Shown here piece after piece: positions 38,103-48,391 of a DNA stretch of 64,000 nt (its first letter is position 1; each line of letters begins with the position of its first letter). The position numbers and the translations under genes are program-made. The notes under the pieces are model-generated. The model searched no databases. It saw only the letters and a list, made by a program, of their open reading frames with translations, and had not been told where the DNA came from. The DNA comes from Pseudomonadota bacterium (GTDB lineage Bacteria > Desulfobacterota > Desulfarculia > Desulfarculales > Desulfarculaceae). The stretch covers positions 124,001-188,000 of the forward strand of contig JAHIND010000035.1 of NCBI GenBank assembly GCA_018896025.1, written 5' to 3'.

Positions 38103-38111
38103 GGGGCGCTG

Positions 38112-39410
38112 ATGGAAGCAAGCTATATCATCATCGTATTGGTGCTGCTGGGGGCCATGGCCGCCACGGTCCCCGTGTTCCTCTGCCTGTTCTTCACCTC
38201 GGTGATCGGCTTTCTGCTCTTTACCGACCTTCCCCTGCTGGTCCTGATCCAAAGCCTTTTCCGTTCCATGGACAATTTCGCCCTGGTGGTGGTGCTGTTC
38301 TTCATTTTATGCGGCAACATCATGACCAGCGGCTCAATCGTGGACAAGTTGATCCGCTTCGCCAATGTGGTGGTGGGCTGGCTGCCCGGAGGCTTGGCCA
38401 TGGCCGGCATCCTGGCCTGCGGCCTGTTCGGCGCCATCAGCGGCTCCACGGTGGCCACGGTGGTGGCCATCGGCGGCTTTATGATTCCCGCTCTGATCGA
38501 CAACAAGTACGACCTGAGATTCAGCGTGGGGGTCATGACCACGGCCCCCAACCTGGGGGTCATCATCCCGCCGTCAATCGCCATGATCCTCTACTCCATG
38601 ATCAGCGCGGTTAGCCTGGAGGGCCTGTTCCTGACCGGCTTCGTGCCCGGCGTTTTGATCATGGCCGGCATGTGCGCCTACTCCTACGTGTGGGCGGTGC
38701 GCAACCCTGGTTTCACCCAAGCCCCCAAACCCACCTGGAAAGAGGCCTGGGACGCCTTTAGGGAGGGCTTTTGGTCCTTGATGCTGCCGGTGATCATCTT
38801 CGGCGGCATCTTCAGCGGGGCCTTCACCGCCAACGAGGCGGCGGTGGTGGCCTGCGTGTACGCCCTCATCGTGGAGTTGTTCATCCACCGAGACATGAAG
38901 TTCTCCACGGTCAAGAAGGTAATGGTCAACTCGGCGATAACCAGCGCCACCCTTTTGATCATCGTGGCCGGGGCCACCTGTTTCGGCCGCTACCTGACCA
39001 TGGAAGCCATCCCCAGCAAGATATCCGAGGCGGTGGTCAGCTCCATCACCCAGCCCTGGATATTCCTGCTGACCATCAACGTCCTGCTGCTGATCATCGG
39101 CATGTTCATGGACATCATCAGCGCCACCTTGATCCTGGGCCCCATCTTCCTGCCCATGCTGGACAGCTACGGGATCAACGCGGTGCACTTCGGGCTTTTG
39201 ATGACCGTGAACTTGGCCATCGGCTACTGCACCCCGCCCCTGGGGGTGAGCCTTTACATCACCGGGGCACTGGTCAACCGAAACTTGCTTTACGTGTCAC
39301 GAGCGGTCATGCCCTGGCTGGCCATCCAGATCGGGGTGCTGCTGCTCATGACCTACATGCCCGACGCCGTGCTGTGGCTGCCGCGCCTCATGGGCTGGAA
39401 CGTGGACTAG
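38112..39410 (+). CDS. TRAP transporter large permease (DctM)
   Basis: MAGILACGLFGAISGSTVATVVAIGGFMIPALI...TTAPNLGVIIPPSIAMILYSMI...TPPLGVSLYITG. Confidence 0.95.
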   Translation: MEASYIIIVLVLLGAMAATVPVFLCLFFTSVIGFLLFTDLPLLVLIQSLFRSMDNFALVVVLFFILCGNIMTSGSIVDKLIRFANVVVGWLPGGLAMAGILACGLFGAISGSTVATVVAIGGFMIPALIDNKYDLRFSVGVMTTAPNLGVIIPPSIAMILYSMISAVSLEGLFLTGFVPGVLIMAGMCAYSYVWAVRNPGFTQAPKPTWKEAWDAFREGFWSLMLPVIIFGGIFSGAFTANEAAVVACVYALIVELFIHRDMKFSTVKKVMVNSAITSATLLIIVAGATCFGRYLTMEAIPSKISEAVVSSITQPWIFLLTINVLLLIIGMFMDIISATLILGPIFLPMLDSYGINAVHFGLLMTVNLAIGYCTPPLGVSLYITGALVNRNLLYVSRAVMPWLAIQIGVLLLMTYMPDAVLWLPRLMGWNVD

Positions 39411-39437
39411 CCTAGGCGGTCCTGCCAAGCTAATAAA

Positions 39438-39475
39438 GCGCCCGCCGGGTCAACCCCGGCGGGCGCTCTCTTTGG
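39438..39475 (+). terminator. Rho-independent terminator after dctM
   Basis: GCGCCCGCCGGGTCAACCCCGGCGGGCGCTCTCTTT. Confidence 0.85.
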
Positions 39476-39650
39476 CGGCCACGCTACGCCGCCTGGAGGC
39501 TGGGCCGACGCCCGTCCAGGTCGGCAGCCGGTCGCACCGCCCTACCCTTCCCGGCTCCTGACCGGTGGTTCGCCGCCAGCCGGTGAGCCCCGCCCAATAG
39601 AAAGGGCCGCCCCCTAGGGAGCGGCCCTTGTCTTTGGTCTTTTAAGGATG

Positions 39651-41276
39651 CTAGCGCTTGACGGTCAGCTTGTCGCCGGGGGCGATGGAGCTGGAACTCA
39701 GGTTGTTCCAGCGCTTGAGCTGGTTGGGAGTCACGCCGTAGCGGCGGCCGATGGTCCAGAGATTGTCACCCCGCTTGACCACGTGGATCAGGTCGCCGGA
39801 CTGGGTGGGCTTGGTGTCCACCTTGCCCTCGGCCTTGGCGCTGGGCACGTAGAGCACCAGGTCCTGGCCGGGTTGCAGGCGGCTGGTGTGGCGGCCGTTC
39901 CAGCGCAGGATGTCGCGCCAGTTGAGGTTGTAGGAGCGGGCGATGTGCCAAAGGGTGTCGCCGCTCTTGACGGTGTGGTGAATCTTGCGGGTGCCCCTGG
40001 GGCTGCTGGCCAGGGAGCGGTGGATGAGCGGGTTGGAGCGCTGGGCCACCTGAACGTGGCCGGAGCCGCCGCCCGGCGGCACCACCACCGACTGCCCGAT
40101 GCGCAGGCGCCGGGGATCCAGGTTAGGGTTGATGGCCATGAGGTCGTTCAGGCTCACCCCGTGGGTCTTGGCGATGCGCCCCAGGGTGTCGCCCCGGTGC
40201 ACCTGCACGGTGACGGCACCCACCCTGGCCTTGCGCTTGAGCACCGGCATCTCGGCGTAGGCCAAATCGAAAGCGGCCTTGCCGCCCTGGGGAATGCGCA
40301 GCTCGTACATGCCCCCGGTGGGGGGAATCGCCCAGCGGCGCAGCTCTGGGTTCAGGTCGTTCAGTTCCTTGGACTGGATGCCGGCCAACTTGGCCGCCAC
40401 GCCCAGGGAGGTTCCCGGATGCACCTTGACCACGTCGAAGACCATGGGCTCTTCGTACTTGATATCGGTGAAGCCGTACTTGTCCGGCTCCTTGGCGATG
40501 ATCGCCGCGGCGATCATCTTGGGCACGTACTGGCGGGTTTCGCTCTTGAGGTAGTAGCGGCGGCCCTGGCTGATGGTCCAGAAGTCGTCGGCGTTGTAGC
40601 GCTTGAGCGCCCGGCGGACCTTGCCCTCGCCCGCGTTGTAGGCCGCGGCGGCCAGGTACCAGGAGCCGAACTCCTCGTGCAGGTCCTTCAAGTATTTGGC
40701 GGCGGCGTGGGTGGCTTTCACCGGGTCGCGGCGCTCGTCCACCCAGTAGTTGATGGTCAGGCCGTAGCGCTTGCCCGTGCCCCGGATAAACTGCCAGGGG
40801 CCCACCGCTTGGGCCTTGGAATAGGCCTGGCAGGAGAAGCCGCTTTCGATGAGGGCCAGGTAGACCAAGTCCTCGGGCAGGCCGTGCTCTTTCAAGATGG
40901 CCCGCATCATGGGCAGATAGCGGCCCGAGCGGGACAGCCAGATGCGAAAGCGCTTGGGAACCTTGGTCTGGAAATACTCTATGAAAAACTCCACCCGGGA
41001 GTTGATGACGATTGGGATGTCATAGGTGACCGTTTCCGCCTCGTCCGGCTGGGCGGCGGCCTGCTTCTTCTCGGTGACCATCTCCTTTTCGCCCAGATCC
41101 CTAAGCTCCTGGGCCACCTTGGCGGAGATTTCCTCCTGGGATGGCTTGAGGGGCTTACCGGTGATTACCGATGGTTCGGCGGAGCCGGTTTGGCTGGTTT
41201 GAGAAGAGGTGGTGGCGCAACCGGCGGCGGCCAGCATGGCCAGGCAGGCAACGGCTAAAATTGATTTAAAATGCAT
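39651..41276 (-). CDS. Membrane-bound lytic murein transglycosylase (MltD-like) with LysM repeats, lipoprotein
   Basis: MHFKSILAVACLAMLAAAGC lipobox; ALIESGFSCQAYSKAQAVGPWQFIRGTGKRYGL SLT motif; three LysM repeats. Confidence 0.94.
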   Translation of the reverse strand: MHFKSILAVACLAMLAAAGCATTSSQTSQTGSAEPSVITGKPLKPSQEEISAKVAQELRDLGEKEMVTEKKQAAAQPDEAETVTYDIPIVINSRVEFFIEYFQTKVPKRFRIWLSRSGRYLPMMRAILKEHGLPEDLVYLALIESGFSCQAYSKAQAVGPWQFIRGTGKRYGLTINYWVDERRDPVKATHAAAKYLKDLHEEFGSWYLAAAAYNAGEGKVRRALKRYNADDFWTISQGRRYYLKSETRQYVPKMIAAAIIAKEPDKYGFTDIKYEEPMVFDVVKVHPGTSLGVAAKLAGIQSKELNDLNPELRRWAIPPTGGMYELRIPQGGKAAFDLAYAEMPVLKRKARVGAVTVQVHRGDTLGRIAKTHGVSLNDLMAINPNLDPRRLRIGQSVVVPPGGGSGHVQVAQRSNPLIHRSLASSPRGTRKIHHTVKSGDTLWHIARSYNLNWRDILRWNGRHTSRLQPGQDLVLYVPSAKAEGKVDTKPTQSGDLIHVVKRGDNLWTIGRRYGVTPNQLKRWNNLSSSSIAPGDKLTVKR

Positions 41277-41489
41277 ACATCCATCCGCTGGAGCGCACGA
41301 GAATACGCCCAATCATATTTCGGCTAAGATAGCAGAGCTGGGCTTAACTGTAAAGTATCTGTTTATATAAATGGTTGCGCCACACGCCCCCGCCGAATTA
41401 TATGGTTTGACCCCCCGGCCGCCCTCGGGTATTTTTTTAGACGCGAGGGGACGACGCTTACACCCTTCCCAGGAGCCGAATTCAACAAA

Positions 41490-42812
41490 ATGACCACACA
41501 TGCATCCCTTAAGCGGCTCGGCGCGGCCCTGGCCGCTCTGGCGGTGTTTTGCCCCGCCGCAGCCCTGGCCGCGGGCGCAGCCGCCGCCTCCGACCCCTTT
41601 GCCGGCCAGAGCTTCTGGTGGGTTTTGGGCCTGGTTTTTGTGGGAGGCCTGGGGCTCAACCTCACCCCATGCGTATATCCCCTAGTCCCTATTACCATCG
41701 GCTACTTCGGGGGCCGCTCCACCGGGCGGGGAGGGCTGATCGCCGACGCCTTGGCCTACTGGCTGGGCATGGCCATCATGTACGCCGCCCTGGGCAGCCT
41801 GGTGGCCCTGGGCGGGGCCTTTTTGGGCGAGGCCCTCAGCCACCCGGCGGTGATCCTGTTCCTGGCGGCGGTGCTGCTGTTAATGGCCGCCAGCATGTTC
41901 GGCCTGTGGGAGCTGCGCCTGCCCGCCAGCCTCAACCGCCTGGCCGCCTCCAACCGGGCCGGGATTTTGGGCGCGCTTATCATGGGCCTGACCCTGGGCC
42001 TGTTGGCCGCGCCCTGCGTAGGCCCCTTCGTGGTGGGGCTCATGGCCCATGTGGCCCGGGAAGGCTCGGTGCCCTACGGCCTGCTGGTGTTCTTCATCCT
42101 GGCCGCCGGGCTGGGCCTGCCCCTGGCGGTGCTGGCCGCCTTCAGCAGCTCCATCCAGCGCCTGCCCGGCGCGGGCGAGTGGATGATCTGGGTGCGCAAA
42201 TTCTTCGGCCTGGTGCTGGTCATCATGGCCGTCAACATCGCCGAGCCGCTCTTGGGCGCGGCCCTGGCCCGATGGCTGATGATCATCATCGGCCTGGCCG
42301 GGGGCATCTACCTGGGCTTCATGGAAAAGAGCGGCAAAGGAGGCTTCGTGAGTTTCAAACGCGTGATAGGCATAATCATCCTGGCGGCGGCGGCCAGCTT
42401 CTGGTGGTTCTGGACTCCCGGCGGCGCGCCGGACAAGACCGCCTGGGTGCACTTCTCCCCGCAGGTGTTGCAGGAGGCCCAGGCCCAGAAAAAGCCGGTG
42501 GCCCTGTTCTTCACCGCCGACTGGTGCAACCCCTGCAAGAAGCTCAAGAGCGAGACCCTGCCCCTGCCCGAGGTGCAAGAGCTACTGTCCCATTTCGTGC
42601 CGGTCAAGGCCGACTTCACCAGCGACCCGGGCCCGGACGCGCAGAACCTAATGCGCCAATACCGGGTGCGGGGAGTGCCCACCATCATTTTCCTGGACGG
42701 CCAGGGAAACGAGATCACCGAGAGCCGGGTGGTGGGCTTCGTGCCCCCGGAACGCTTCCTGCCCTTACTCAAGATGGCGGTGGCCCGCACTTCGGCCCCG
42801 TCGGGGAGCTAG
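41490..42812 (+). CDS. DsbD-like thiol:disulfide interchange / cytochrome c biogenesis protein
   Basis: LNLTPCVYPLVPITIGYFGG, GLLAAPCVGPFVVGLMAHV TM cysteines; C-term VALFFTADWCNPCKKLKSETL thioredoxin fold. Confidence 0.9.
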   Translation: MTTHASLKRLGAALAALAVFCPAAALAAGAAAASDPFAGQSFWWVLGLVFVGGLGLNLTPCVYPLVPITIGYFGGRSTGRGGLIADALAYWLGMAIMYAALGSLVALGGAFLGEALSHPAVILFLAAVLLLMAASMFGLWELRLPASLNRLAASNRAGILGALIMGLTLGLLAAPCVGPFVVGLMAHVAREGSVPYGLLVFFILAAGLGLPLAVLAAFSSSIQRLPGAGEWMIWVRKFFGLVLVIMAVNIAEPLLGAALARWLMIIIGLAGGIYLGFMEKSGKGGFVSFKRVIGIIILAAAASFWWFWTPGGAPDKTAWVHFSPQVLQEAQAQKKPVALFFTADWCNPCKKLKSETLPLPEVQELLSHFVPVKADFTSDPGPDAQNLMRQYRVRGVPTIIFLDGQGNEITESRVVGFVPPERFLPLLKMAVARTSAPSGS

Positions 42813-42815
42813 TAC

Positions 42816-44591
42816 ATGGCCTTTCACCCTCGCCCCCTGGAACCCGCCGATGTAACCCGTCTGGCCCAGGTGGCTTTGGGAGCCCAGGCGGCCGATGCCG
42901 TCATTCGCCGGGCCAGGGTGGTCAACGTCTTTGATTACAGCATCAGCGAGCCCATCAGCGTGGCCCTGGCCCTGGGCCGGGTGGCCGCCCTGGGCGAGGA
43001 AGCGCCCGGCTGGCTGGGCCCGGACACCCAAGTATTCGACGCGGTGGGGAGCTTTCTGATCCCCGGCCTGGTGGACGCCCACACCCATCTGGACTCCATC
43101 TTCGAGCTGGGGCCCTTCGCCGAGTTGGCCCTGGCCAGCGGCAACACCACTGCGGTGAGCGAGATGGGCATGATGGCCGGGGCCTGGGGCGCCGAGGGCC
43201 TGTGGCACTTCGTTAGCGCGGCCCAGGCTTCGCCTCAGCGGGTTTTCTTCACGGTGCCCCCCCTGGTGCCGCCCTTCCCCCAATGGGAGACCAGCGCCGG
43301 GCTGGACCGGCAGGGCTTCCGCGAGCTGCTGGAGCACCCCGCCTGTTTGGGAGTGGGCGAGACCTACTGGCCGGCCATCACCGGCGGGGAGGAGCGGGCC
43401 GCCACCAACTACGCCCAGGCCATGGCCCTGGGCAAGCGCCTGGAGGGCCACGCCGCCGGGGCGCGGGGGTCCCGGCTCATGGCCTATGCCGCCGCCGGCA
43501 CCACCAGCTGCCACGAATCCATCTCCGGCGAGGACGCGGCCCAGCGCCTGGCCCTAGGCCTGGCGGTGCAGGTGCGCGAGGGTTTCGTGCGCCGGGAGAT
43601 GGCCCAGGTGGTGCCCACCCTGGCCGCCCTGCCCGAAAGCGGCCAAGTCATGCTGGTCACCGACCTGGCCGAGTTCGAGGAGCTGATCTCCTGGGGAGCC
43701 ATGAACCCCCTGGTGGCCCGGGCGGTGGCCCTGGGGGTGGAGCCCGCCAGGGCCGTGGCCTGGTGCAGCCTCAACCCGGCCCGCTACTTCGGCCTGCAAA
43801 AGATGGGCGCGGTGGCTCCGGGCTGGGTGGCCGACTTGGTGCTGGTGGAGGACCTCAAGGAATTCCGCGCCCAGCGGGTGTGGCTGGAAGGCCGTCTGGT
43901 GGCCGAGGGCGGCAAGCTCACCGTGCCCGCCCCAGCCTTCGCCTATCCTCCCGAGTCCAGGCAGACCATGCAGTGCCCGCCCTTGAAAGCGAACGACTTC
44001 GCGGTGAGCGCTCAGGGGAAAACGGCGGTGGTCCGGGTGGTGGAGGCCAAGGACGCCACCATCACCCAGGAGGGCGAGGCGACTCTGCCCATCGTGGGGG
44101 GCAACGTGCGCCCGGACCCGGCCCAGGGGGTGGTGAAGATCGCCCACATCAACCGCCAGAGCCCGGAGTTGAAGATGGCCGTGGGCTTTGCCCGTGGCTG
44201 GGGGCTCAGCCAGGGAGCCCTGGCCAGCAGCCTGATCTGGGACACCACCAATATCTTCGTGGCCGGGGCCAACGAAGAGGAGATGGCCGTGGCCGCCGAA
44301 GCGGTGCGCTCCATGGGCGGCGGCTGGGCCGTGGCCAAAGGCGGCGAGGTGGTGGCCTCCCTGCCCCTGCCGGTGGCGGGCATCATCTCCACCCTGCCCT
44401 TCCCGGAGATACAACGCACTGCCGAGACCTGCCGCGCGGCGCTCAAGCAGATGGGCTGCCCCCTGAGCCGGCCCTTTTTGACCGCGCAGACCTTCTGCTT
44501 CACCGGCCTGCCTTTCATCCGCCTCACCGACAAGGGCCTGGTGGACATCCGCAAAGGCGTTTTCGTGGAGGTGGTCAAGTCGTGCGCTTGA
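42816..44591 (+). CDS. ade: Adenine deaminase
   Basis: GSFLIPGLVDAHTHLDSIF; AAAGTTSCHESISGEDAAQRLALGL; C-term VVGGNVRPDPAQGVVKIAHINRQS. Confidence 0.9.
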   Translation: MAFHPRPLEPADVTRLAQVALGAQAADAVIRRARVVNVFDYSISEPISVALALGRVAALGEEAPGWLGPDTQVFDAVGSFLIPGLVDAHTHLDSIFELGPFAELALASGNTTAVSEMGMMAGAWGAEGLWHFVSAAQASPQRVFFTVPPLVPPFPQWETSAGLDRQGFRELLEHPACLGVGETYWPAITGGEERAATNYAQAMALGKRLEGHAAGARGSRLMAYAAAGTTSCHESISGEDAAQRLALGLAVQVREGFVRREMAQVVPTLAALPESGQVMLVTDLAEFEELISWGAMNPLVARAVALGVEPARAVAWCSLNPARYFGLQKMGAVAPGWVADLVLVEDLKEFRAQRVWLEGRLVAEGGKLTVPAPAFAYPPESRQTMQCPPLKANDFAVSAQGKTAVVRVVEAKDATITQEGEATLPIVGGNVRPDPAQGVVKIAHINRQSPELKMAVGFARGWGLSQGALASSLIWDTTNIFVAGANEEEMAVAAEAVRSMGGGWAVAKGGEVVASLPLPVAGIISTLPFPEIQRTAETCRAALKQMGCPLSRPFLTAQTFCFTGLPFIRLTDKGLVDIRKGVFVEVVKSCA

Positions 44592-45802
44592 GGGCTCTTC
44601 GCCTGACCGCTGCCCTGCTGCTGCTTGCCCTGGCCGCCGCGCCCGCTTGGGCCCTCACCGTGCAGGGCCGGGTGCTGGACGCCCAGGGCCGCCCCCTGGC
44701 CGGGGCCTATGTCAGCGACGGGGTGGGCGTGGTGAGGAGCGGGCCGGACGGGACCTTCAGCCTGGCCAGCGAGGCGGGCCGGGTGGTGGCCCTCACCGCC
44801 CCGCCGGGCCACGGCGACGGCCCCCACTGGTGGTGGCCCGTGGAGCAGGCGGCCCAAAAGGGCGAGTTCCACCTAAGCGCCGGGCGGACCCACAGCCCGA
44901 ACCGCCTACCCCTGGCGGTGCTCAGCGATCCCCATCTTTACGACGCCCAGGCCGCGCCCGCCTGGTCGGGCAAGCTGGACCCCACCGTGCCCATGCGGGC
45001 CTGGCAAAGCGCGGCGAAACAGATCGGCTCCCTGAGCCCGGCCATTGTCCTGGCGCTGGGCGATCTGGCCATGAACGCCGACCGGGGCAAGCCGCCCTAT
45101 GCCCGCGCCCAGATGACCCTTGCCCGACGGGCCGCGGCCATGCTGCCCGCTCCCTGGCGGGCCTGCCCCGGCAACCACGACGTGCGCTACGCTGAAGGCG
45201 GGGTGGACTATTCATTGTGGCGCGAATTTTTGGGCCCGTTGCGCAGCCTCAGCTTCGTGGGGCCGGTGGCGGTGGTGCTTCTGGACAACACCGGCCTGTC
45301 CACCCGGCCAAACGGCAAGCCCCGCCCCTGCGGCATCCTGCCGGAGCAGGCCCTGGCCTGGCTCAAGTCGGTGCTGGCCCTGCTGCCCCCGGACACTCCT
45401 CTGTTGGTGGGCAGCCACTATCCCCTGGCCTCACCCCTGGTGGGGGTGAACCCCCTTCGCAAGGGCTCGCTGGTCAAGGCCCCCGGCCCTACCGGGCTGG
45501 GCCTATGCAACGTGGACCAAAACGGGGTGCAAGCCATGACCCTTTTGGCCACGCGTCCCCTGGTGGGCCTGGTCAGCGGGCACCTGCACGCCTATAATCG
45601 TACGGTGCTGTACGGCCGGGACGTTCTGCTGCGTCTGTGGGGCGCGCCCGCCCTGTGCGGCCGTTGGTGGCAGGGGGACATGGACTATGGCCCGGTTAGC
45701 TTTCCCCCCGCCTATCTGCGCGGCGAGCTAACGCGCGGGGAGAGGGACTGGAGCCTGGAACTGAGCCAGGTGGTCATCCAGCCGCCGCCGCAACCCCGCT
45801 AA
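44582..45802 (+). CDS. Calcineurin-like metallophosphoesterase, exported
   Basis: GTG start, signal peptide; LAVLSDPHLYDAQ, VLALGDLAMN, CPGNHDVRY, VGSHYPL, SGHLHAYNRT. Confidence 0.88.
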   Translation: MRLRALRLTAALLLLALAAAPAWALTVQGRVLDAQGRPLAGAYVSDGVGVVRSGPDGTFSLASEAGRVVALTAPPGHGDGPHWWWPVEQAAQKGEFHLSAGRTHSPNRLPLAVLSDPHLYDAQAAPAWSGKLDPTVPMRAWQSAAKQIGSLSPAIVLALGDLAMNADRGKPPYARAQMTLARRAAAMLPAPWRACPGNHDVRYAEGGVDYSLWREFLGPLRSLSFVGPVAVVLLDNTGLSTRPNGKPRPCGILPEQALAWLKSVLALLPPDTPLLVGSHYPLASPLVGVNPLRKGSLVKAPGPTGLGLCNVDQNGVQAMTLLATRPLVGLVSGHLHAYNRTVLYGRDVLLRLWGAPALCGRWWQGDMDYGPVSFPPAYLRGELTRGERDWSLELSQVVIQPPPQPR

Positions 45803-45858
45803 GCCCTGGCCGTCGGCACGAGGCTTTTGCTAAGTTAGAGGCATCGGAGGTCAAATCA

Positions 45859-46506
45859 TTGGCAGGAGTTAACGACTTCGCGGTGCGCCGCCGCCGCATG
45901 GTCCAAGACCAGATCGCCGCGCGGGGCATTAGGGACCAGCGCCTGCTGGCGGTGATGCAGGAAATCCCCCGCCACCTGTTCATGGACCAGGCCCTTTGGC
46001 GGCGGGCCTATGAGGACCATCCCCTGCCCATCGGCGGCGGCCAGACCATCAGCCAGCCTTTCATAGTGGCCCTGATGAGCGACGCCCTGGGCCTCACCGG
46101 CACCGAAAAGGTGCTGGAGATCGGCACGGGCAGCGGCTATCAGACCTCCATCCTGGCCAAGCTGGCCGACTGGGTTTTTTCCCTGGAGCGCCTGCCCGAG
46201 CTTAGCCGCAAGGCCCAGCTGGTGCTGGAGGAGCTGAAGATTTTCAACGTGAACCTCATCGTGGGCGACGGCACCAAGGGCTGGCCCGCGGAAGCCCCCT
46301 ACGACGCCATCATGGTCACCGCCGGGGCCCCGGTGATGCCTCGGCCCCTGGTGGAGCAGTTGGCCGAGGGAGGCCGCCTGGTAGTTCCGGTGGGCCAGCG
46401 GGGGGTGCAGACGCTGCTGCGCCTCACCCGCCGGGGTGACAAGGTCATTGAGGAGGACCTGGGCGGCTGTCGCTTCGTGGACCTCATCGGAGAATACGGA
46501 TGGTAG
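45859..46506 (+). CDS. pcm: Protein-L-isoaspartate O-methyltransferase
   Basis: MVQDQIAARGIRDQRLLAVMQEIPRHLFM...GQTISQPFIVALM...VLEIGTGSGYQTSILA; TTG start. Confidence 0.95.
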   Translation: MAGVNDFAVRRRRMVQDQIAARGIRDQRLLAVMQEIPRHLFMDQALWRRAYEDHPLPIGGGQTISQPFIVALMSDALGLTGTEKVLEIGTGSGYQTSILAKLADWVFSLERLPELSRKAQLVLEELKIFNVNLIVGDGTKGWPAEAPYDAIMVTAGAPVMPRPLVEQLAEGGRLVVPVGQRGVQTLLRLTRRGDKVIEEDLGGCRFVDLIGEYGW

Positions 46507-46961
46507 AGGCGGCGCGGCTCATCAGCGTGATCGGGGCGGGGGCCGCCGACCAGCGGCAGAAGCAGAACGCCTTCCAGGTGGGCCGGCTGTTGGCCCAGGC
46601 CGGATGGGGGGTGGTCTGCGGCGGCCTGGCCGGGGTGATGACCGAGGCCTGCCGGGGCTGCGCCTCGGCCGGAGGCCTCACCGTGGGCCTGCTGCCCGGC
46701 AACCAACACGACGCGGCCAACCAGTGGTGCCAAGTGGTGCTGCCCACCGGGCTGGGCCAGGCGCGCAACGCCCTGGTGGTCCTGGCCGGGCAAGGAGCCA
46801 TCGCCGTGGGCGGCGAAGGAGGCACCCTCAGCGAGATCGGCCACGCCATCAAGGCGGGCCGCCCGGTGGTGAGCCTGGGCTCCTGGCAGGTGGAAGGCGT
46901 GCCCCAGGCCGAGAGCCCCGAGCAGGCGGTGCGAATGCTTCTGGATATGCTGCCGCGCTGA
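46500..46961 (+). CDS. TIGR00725-like Rossmann-fold nucleotide-binding protein
   Basis: VGRLLAQAGWGVVCGGLAGVMTEACRGC...GEGGTLSEIGHAIKAGRPVVSLG. Confidence 0.85.
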   Translation: MVEAARLISVIGAGAADQRQKQNAFQVGRLLAQAGWGVVCGGLAGVMTEACRGCASAGGLTVGLLPGNQHDAANQWCQVVLPTGLGQARNALVVLAGQGAIAVGGEGGTLSEIGHAIKAGRPVVSLGSWQVEGVPQAESPEQAVRMLLDMLPR

Positions 46962-47040
46962 AGCCGACCGGCCCGCGTTGACGAGGCCCGTGTTTTCATG
47001 CCATTCTTACGGCGGATTACCGCAAGGGGGGTCCGCAATC

Positions 47041-48390
47041 ATGCCCAGCTTAAAAAACACCCAAGACGACTGGGACCTGATCCTGGCCAAGCTGCACCTT
47101 TTCGACAAGGCCAAGCAGCTTTGGGAGACCAGCCGCGACTGGGTGACCCAGGACCTGTTGGAGGTGGACACCCTCTACGAGCTGGGGGTGCTGGCCATCA
47201 TCTTCGGGGTGTCCTGGTGGCTGGCCAAACGGCTACGGGCCCGTCTGATGCAGAGCTGGGCCACAGCCCTGGCCCTGGGCGACCGCAGGGCCCAGTGGCG
47301 GCGGGACTTCCTGCGCCTGCTGGGCCCGGTCATCTCCCTGGTGTTCCTCTGGCCCCTGTACATTTTCTCCACCAAAGCGGGCATGGACAACGACCTGTTG
47401 ACCCTGTGCGCCCACGCGGTGGGGGCCTGGGTGCTCATCCGCCTGGTGGCCTCGGCCCTGTTCAAGCCCTTTTGGGCCCGTTTGTTCGCCGTGCTCATCT
47501 GGATCATCGCCGCGCTTAGCATCTTCGGCCTGCTGACCAGCGTGGTGCAGCTTTTGGACGCGATGAAGCTGACCGTGGGCAGCCTGAAGCTGTCCCTGCT
47601 GGACCTGCTGGAGTCGCTGCTTTTCTTCACCATCCTGCTGCGCCTGGGCATCCGGGCGGGCTCCTACCTGGAAGACCGCCTGGCTTCCAGCGGCGAGCTG
47701 GAGCCCTCCACCCGCACCCTCATCGGCTTGCTGAGCAAAACCGCCATCCTGGTGGTGGTGGGCATCCTGTCCCTGGAGATCATCGGGGTGGACATGGACA
47801 TGCTCACCGTGTTCTCCGGGGCCCTGGGCTTCGGCCTGGGCATCGGGCTGCGCACCGTGTTCAGCAACCTGATCAGCGGGATCATCATCATGGTGGACAA
47901 GTCCATACGCCCCGGCGACGTCATCTGGATCGGCGACGTCTTCGGCAAGGTGACCGCGCTGCGGGCCCGCTACGCCTCGGTGGTAACCCGCGATGGGCAG
48001 GAGTACCTGGTCCCCAACGAGGACCTCCTGTCCCGCCAGGTGATCAACTGCTCCTACTCTTCCCGGGAGGTGCGCCTAAAGGTGCCCATCGGCATCGCCT
48101 ACGGCAGCGACGTGGATCTGGCCATGTCCCTGGCCGTGCAGGCGGCCCAGGGCGTGCCGCGCATCCTGGAAAGCCCGCCCCCGGTCTGCCGCCTGGTGGG
48201 TCTGGGCGACTCGGCCATCAATCTGTCCATGCGCTTTTGGATAGCCGACCCGGAGCACGGCGTGTCCAACGTGACCACCGAGGTGCTCAAGAAGGTGCTC
48301 AAGCTCTTCGCTGAAAAGGGGGTGGAGATTCCCTTCCCCCAGCGGGACGTGCACATCAAGCAGGTGTCGGCGGAGCCGGAAGAGGCCTAG
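47041..48390 (+). CDS. MscS-family mechanosensitive ion channel
   Basis: FSGALGFGLGIGLRTVFSNLISGIIIMVDKSIRPGDVIWIGDVFGKVTALRARYASVVTRDGQEYLVPNEDLL. Confidence 0.94.
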   Translation: MPSLKNTQDDWDLILAKLHLFDKAKQLWETSRDWVTQDLLEVDTLYELGVLAIIFGVSWWLAKRLRARLMQSWATALALGDRRAQWRRDFLRLLGPVISLVFLWPLYIFSTKAGMDNDLLTLCAHAVGAWVLIRLVASALFKPFWARLFAVLIWIIAALSIFGLLTSVVQLLDAMKLTVGSLKLSLLDLLESLLFFTILLRLGIRAGSYLEDRLASSGELEPSTRTLIGLLSKTAILVVVGILSLEIIGVDMDMLTVFSGALGFGLGIGLRTVFSNLISGIIIMVDKSIRPGDVIWIGDVFGKVTALRARYASVVTRDGQEYLVPNEDLLSRQVINCSYSSREVRLKVPIGIAYGSDVDLAMSLAVQAAQGVPRILESPPPVCRLVGLGDSAINLSMRFWIADPEHGVSNVTTEVLKKVLKLFAEKGVEIPFPQRDVHIKQVSAEPEEA

Positions 48391-48391
48391 C

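Noticed and set aside
39648-41258. 536-aa + strand ORF
   Set aside because: Antisense to the LysM lytic transglycosylase with clear motifs.
43283-44581. N-terminal part of the 839-aa ORF 43283-45802
   Set aside because: Out-of-frame overlap with adenine deaminase; the metallophosphoesterase begins at a GTG with signal peptide at 44582.
45812-45835. Possible sigma-54 promoter (GGCACGAGGCTTTTGCT) upstream of pcm
   Set aside because: Spacing between GG and GC is 12 rather than the required 10 bp.
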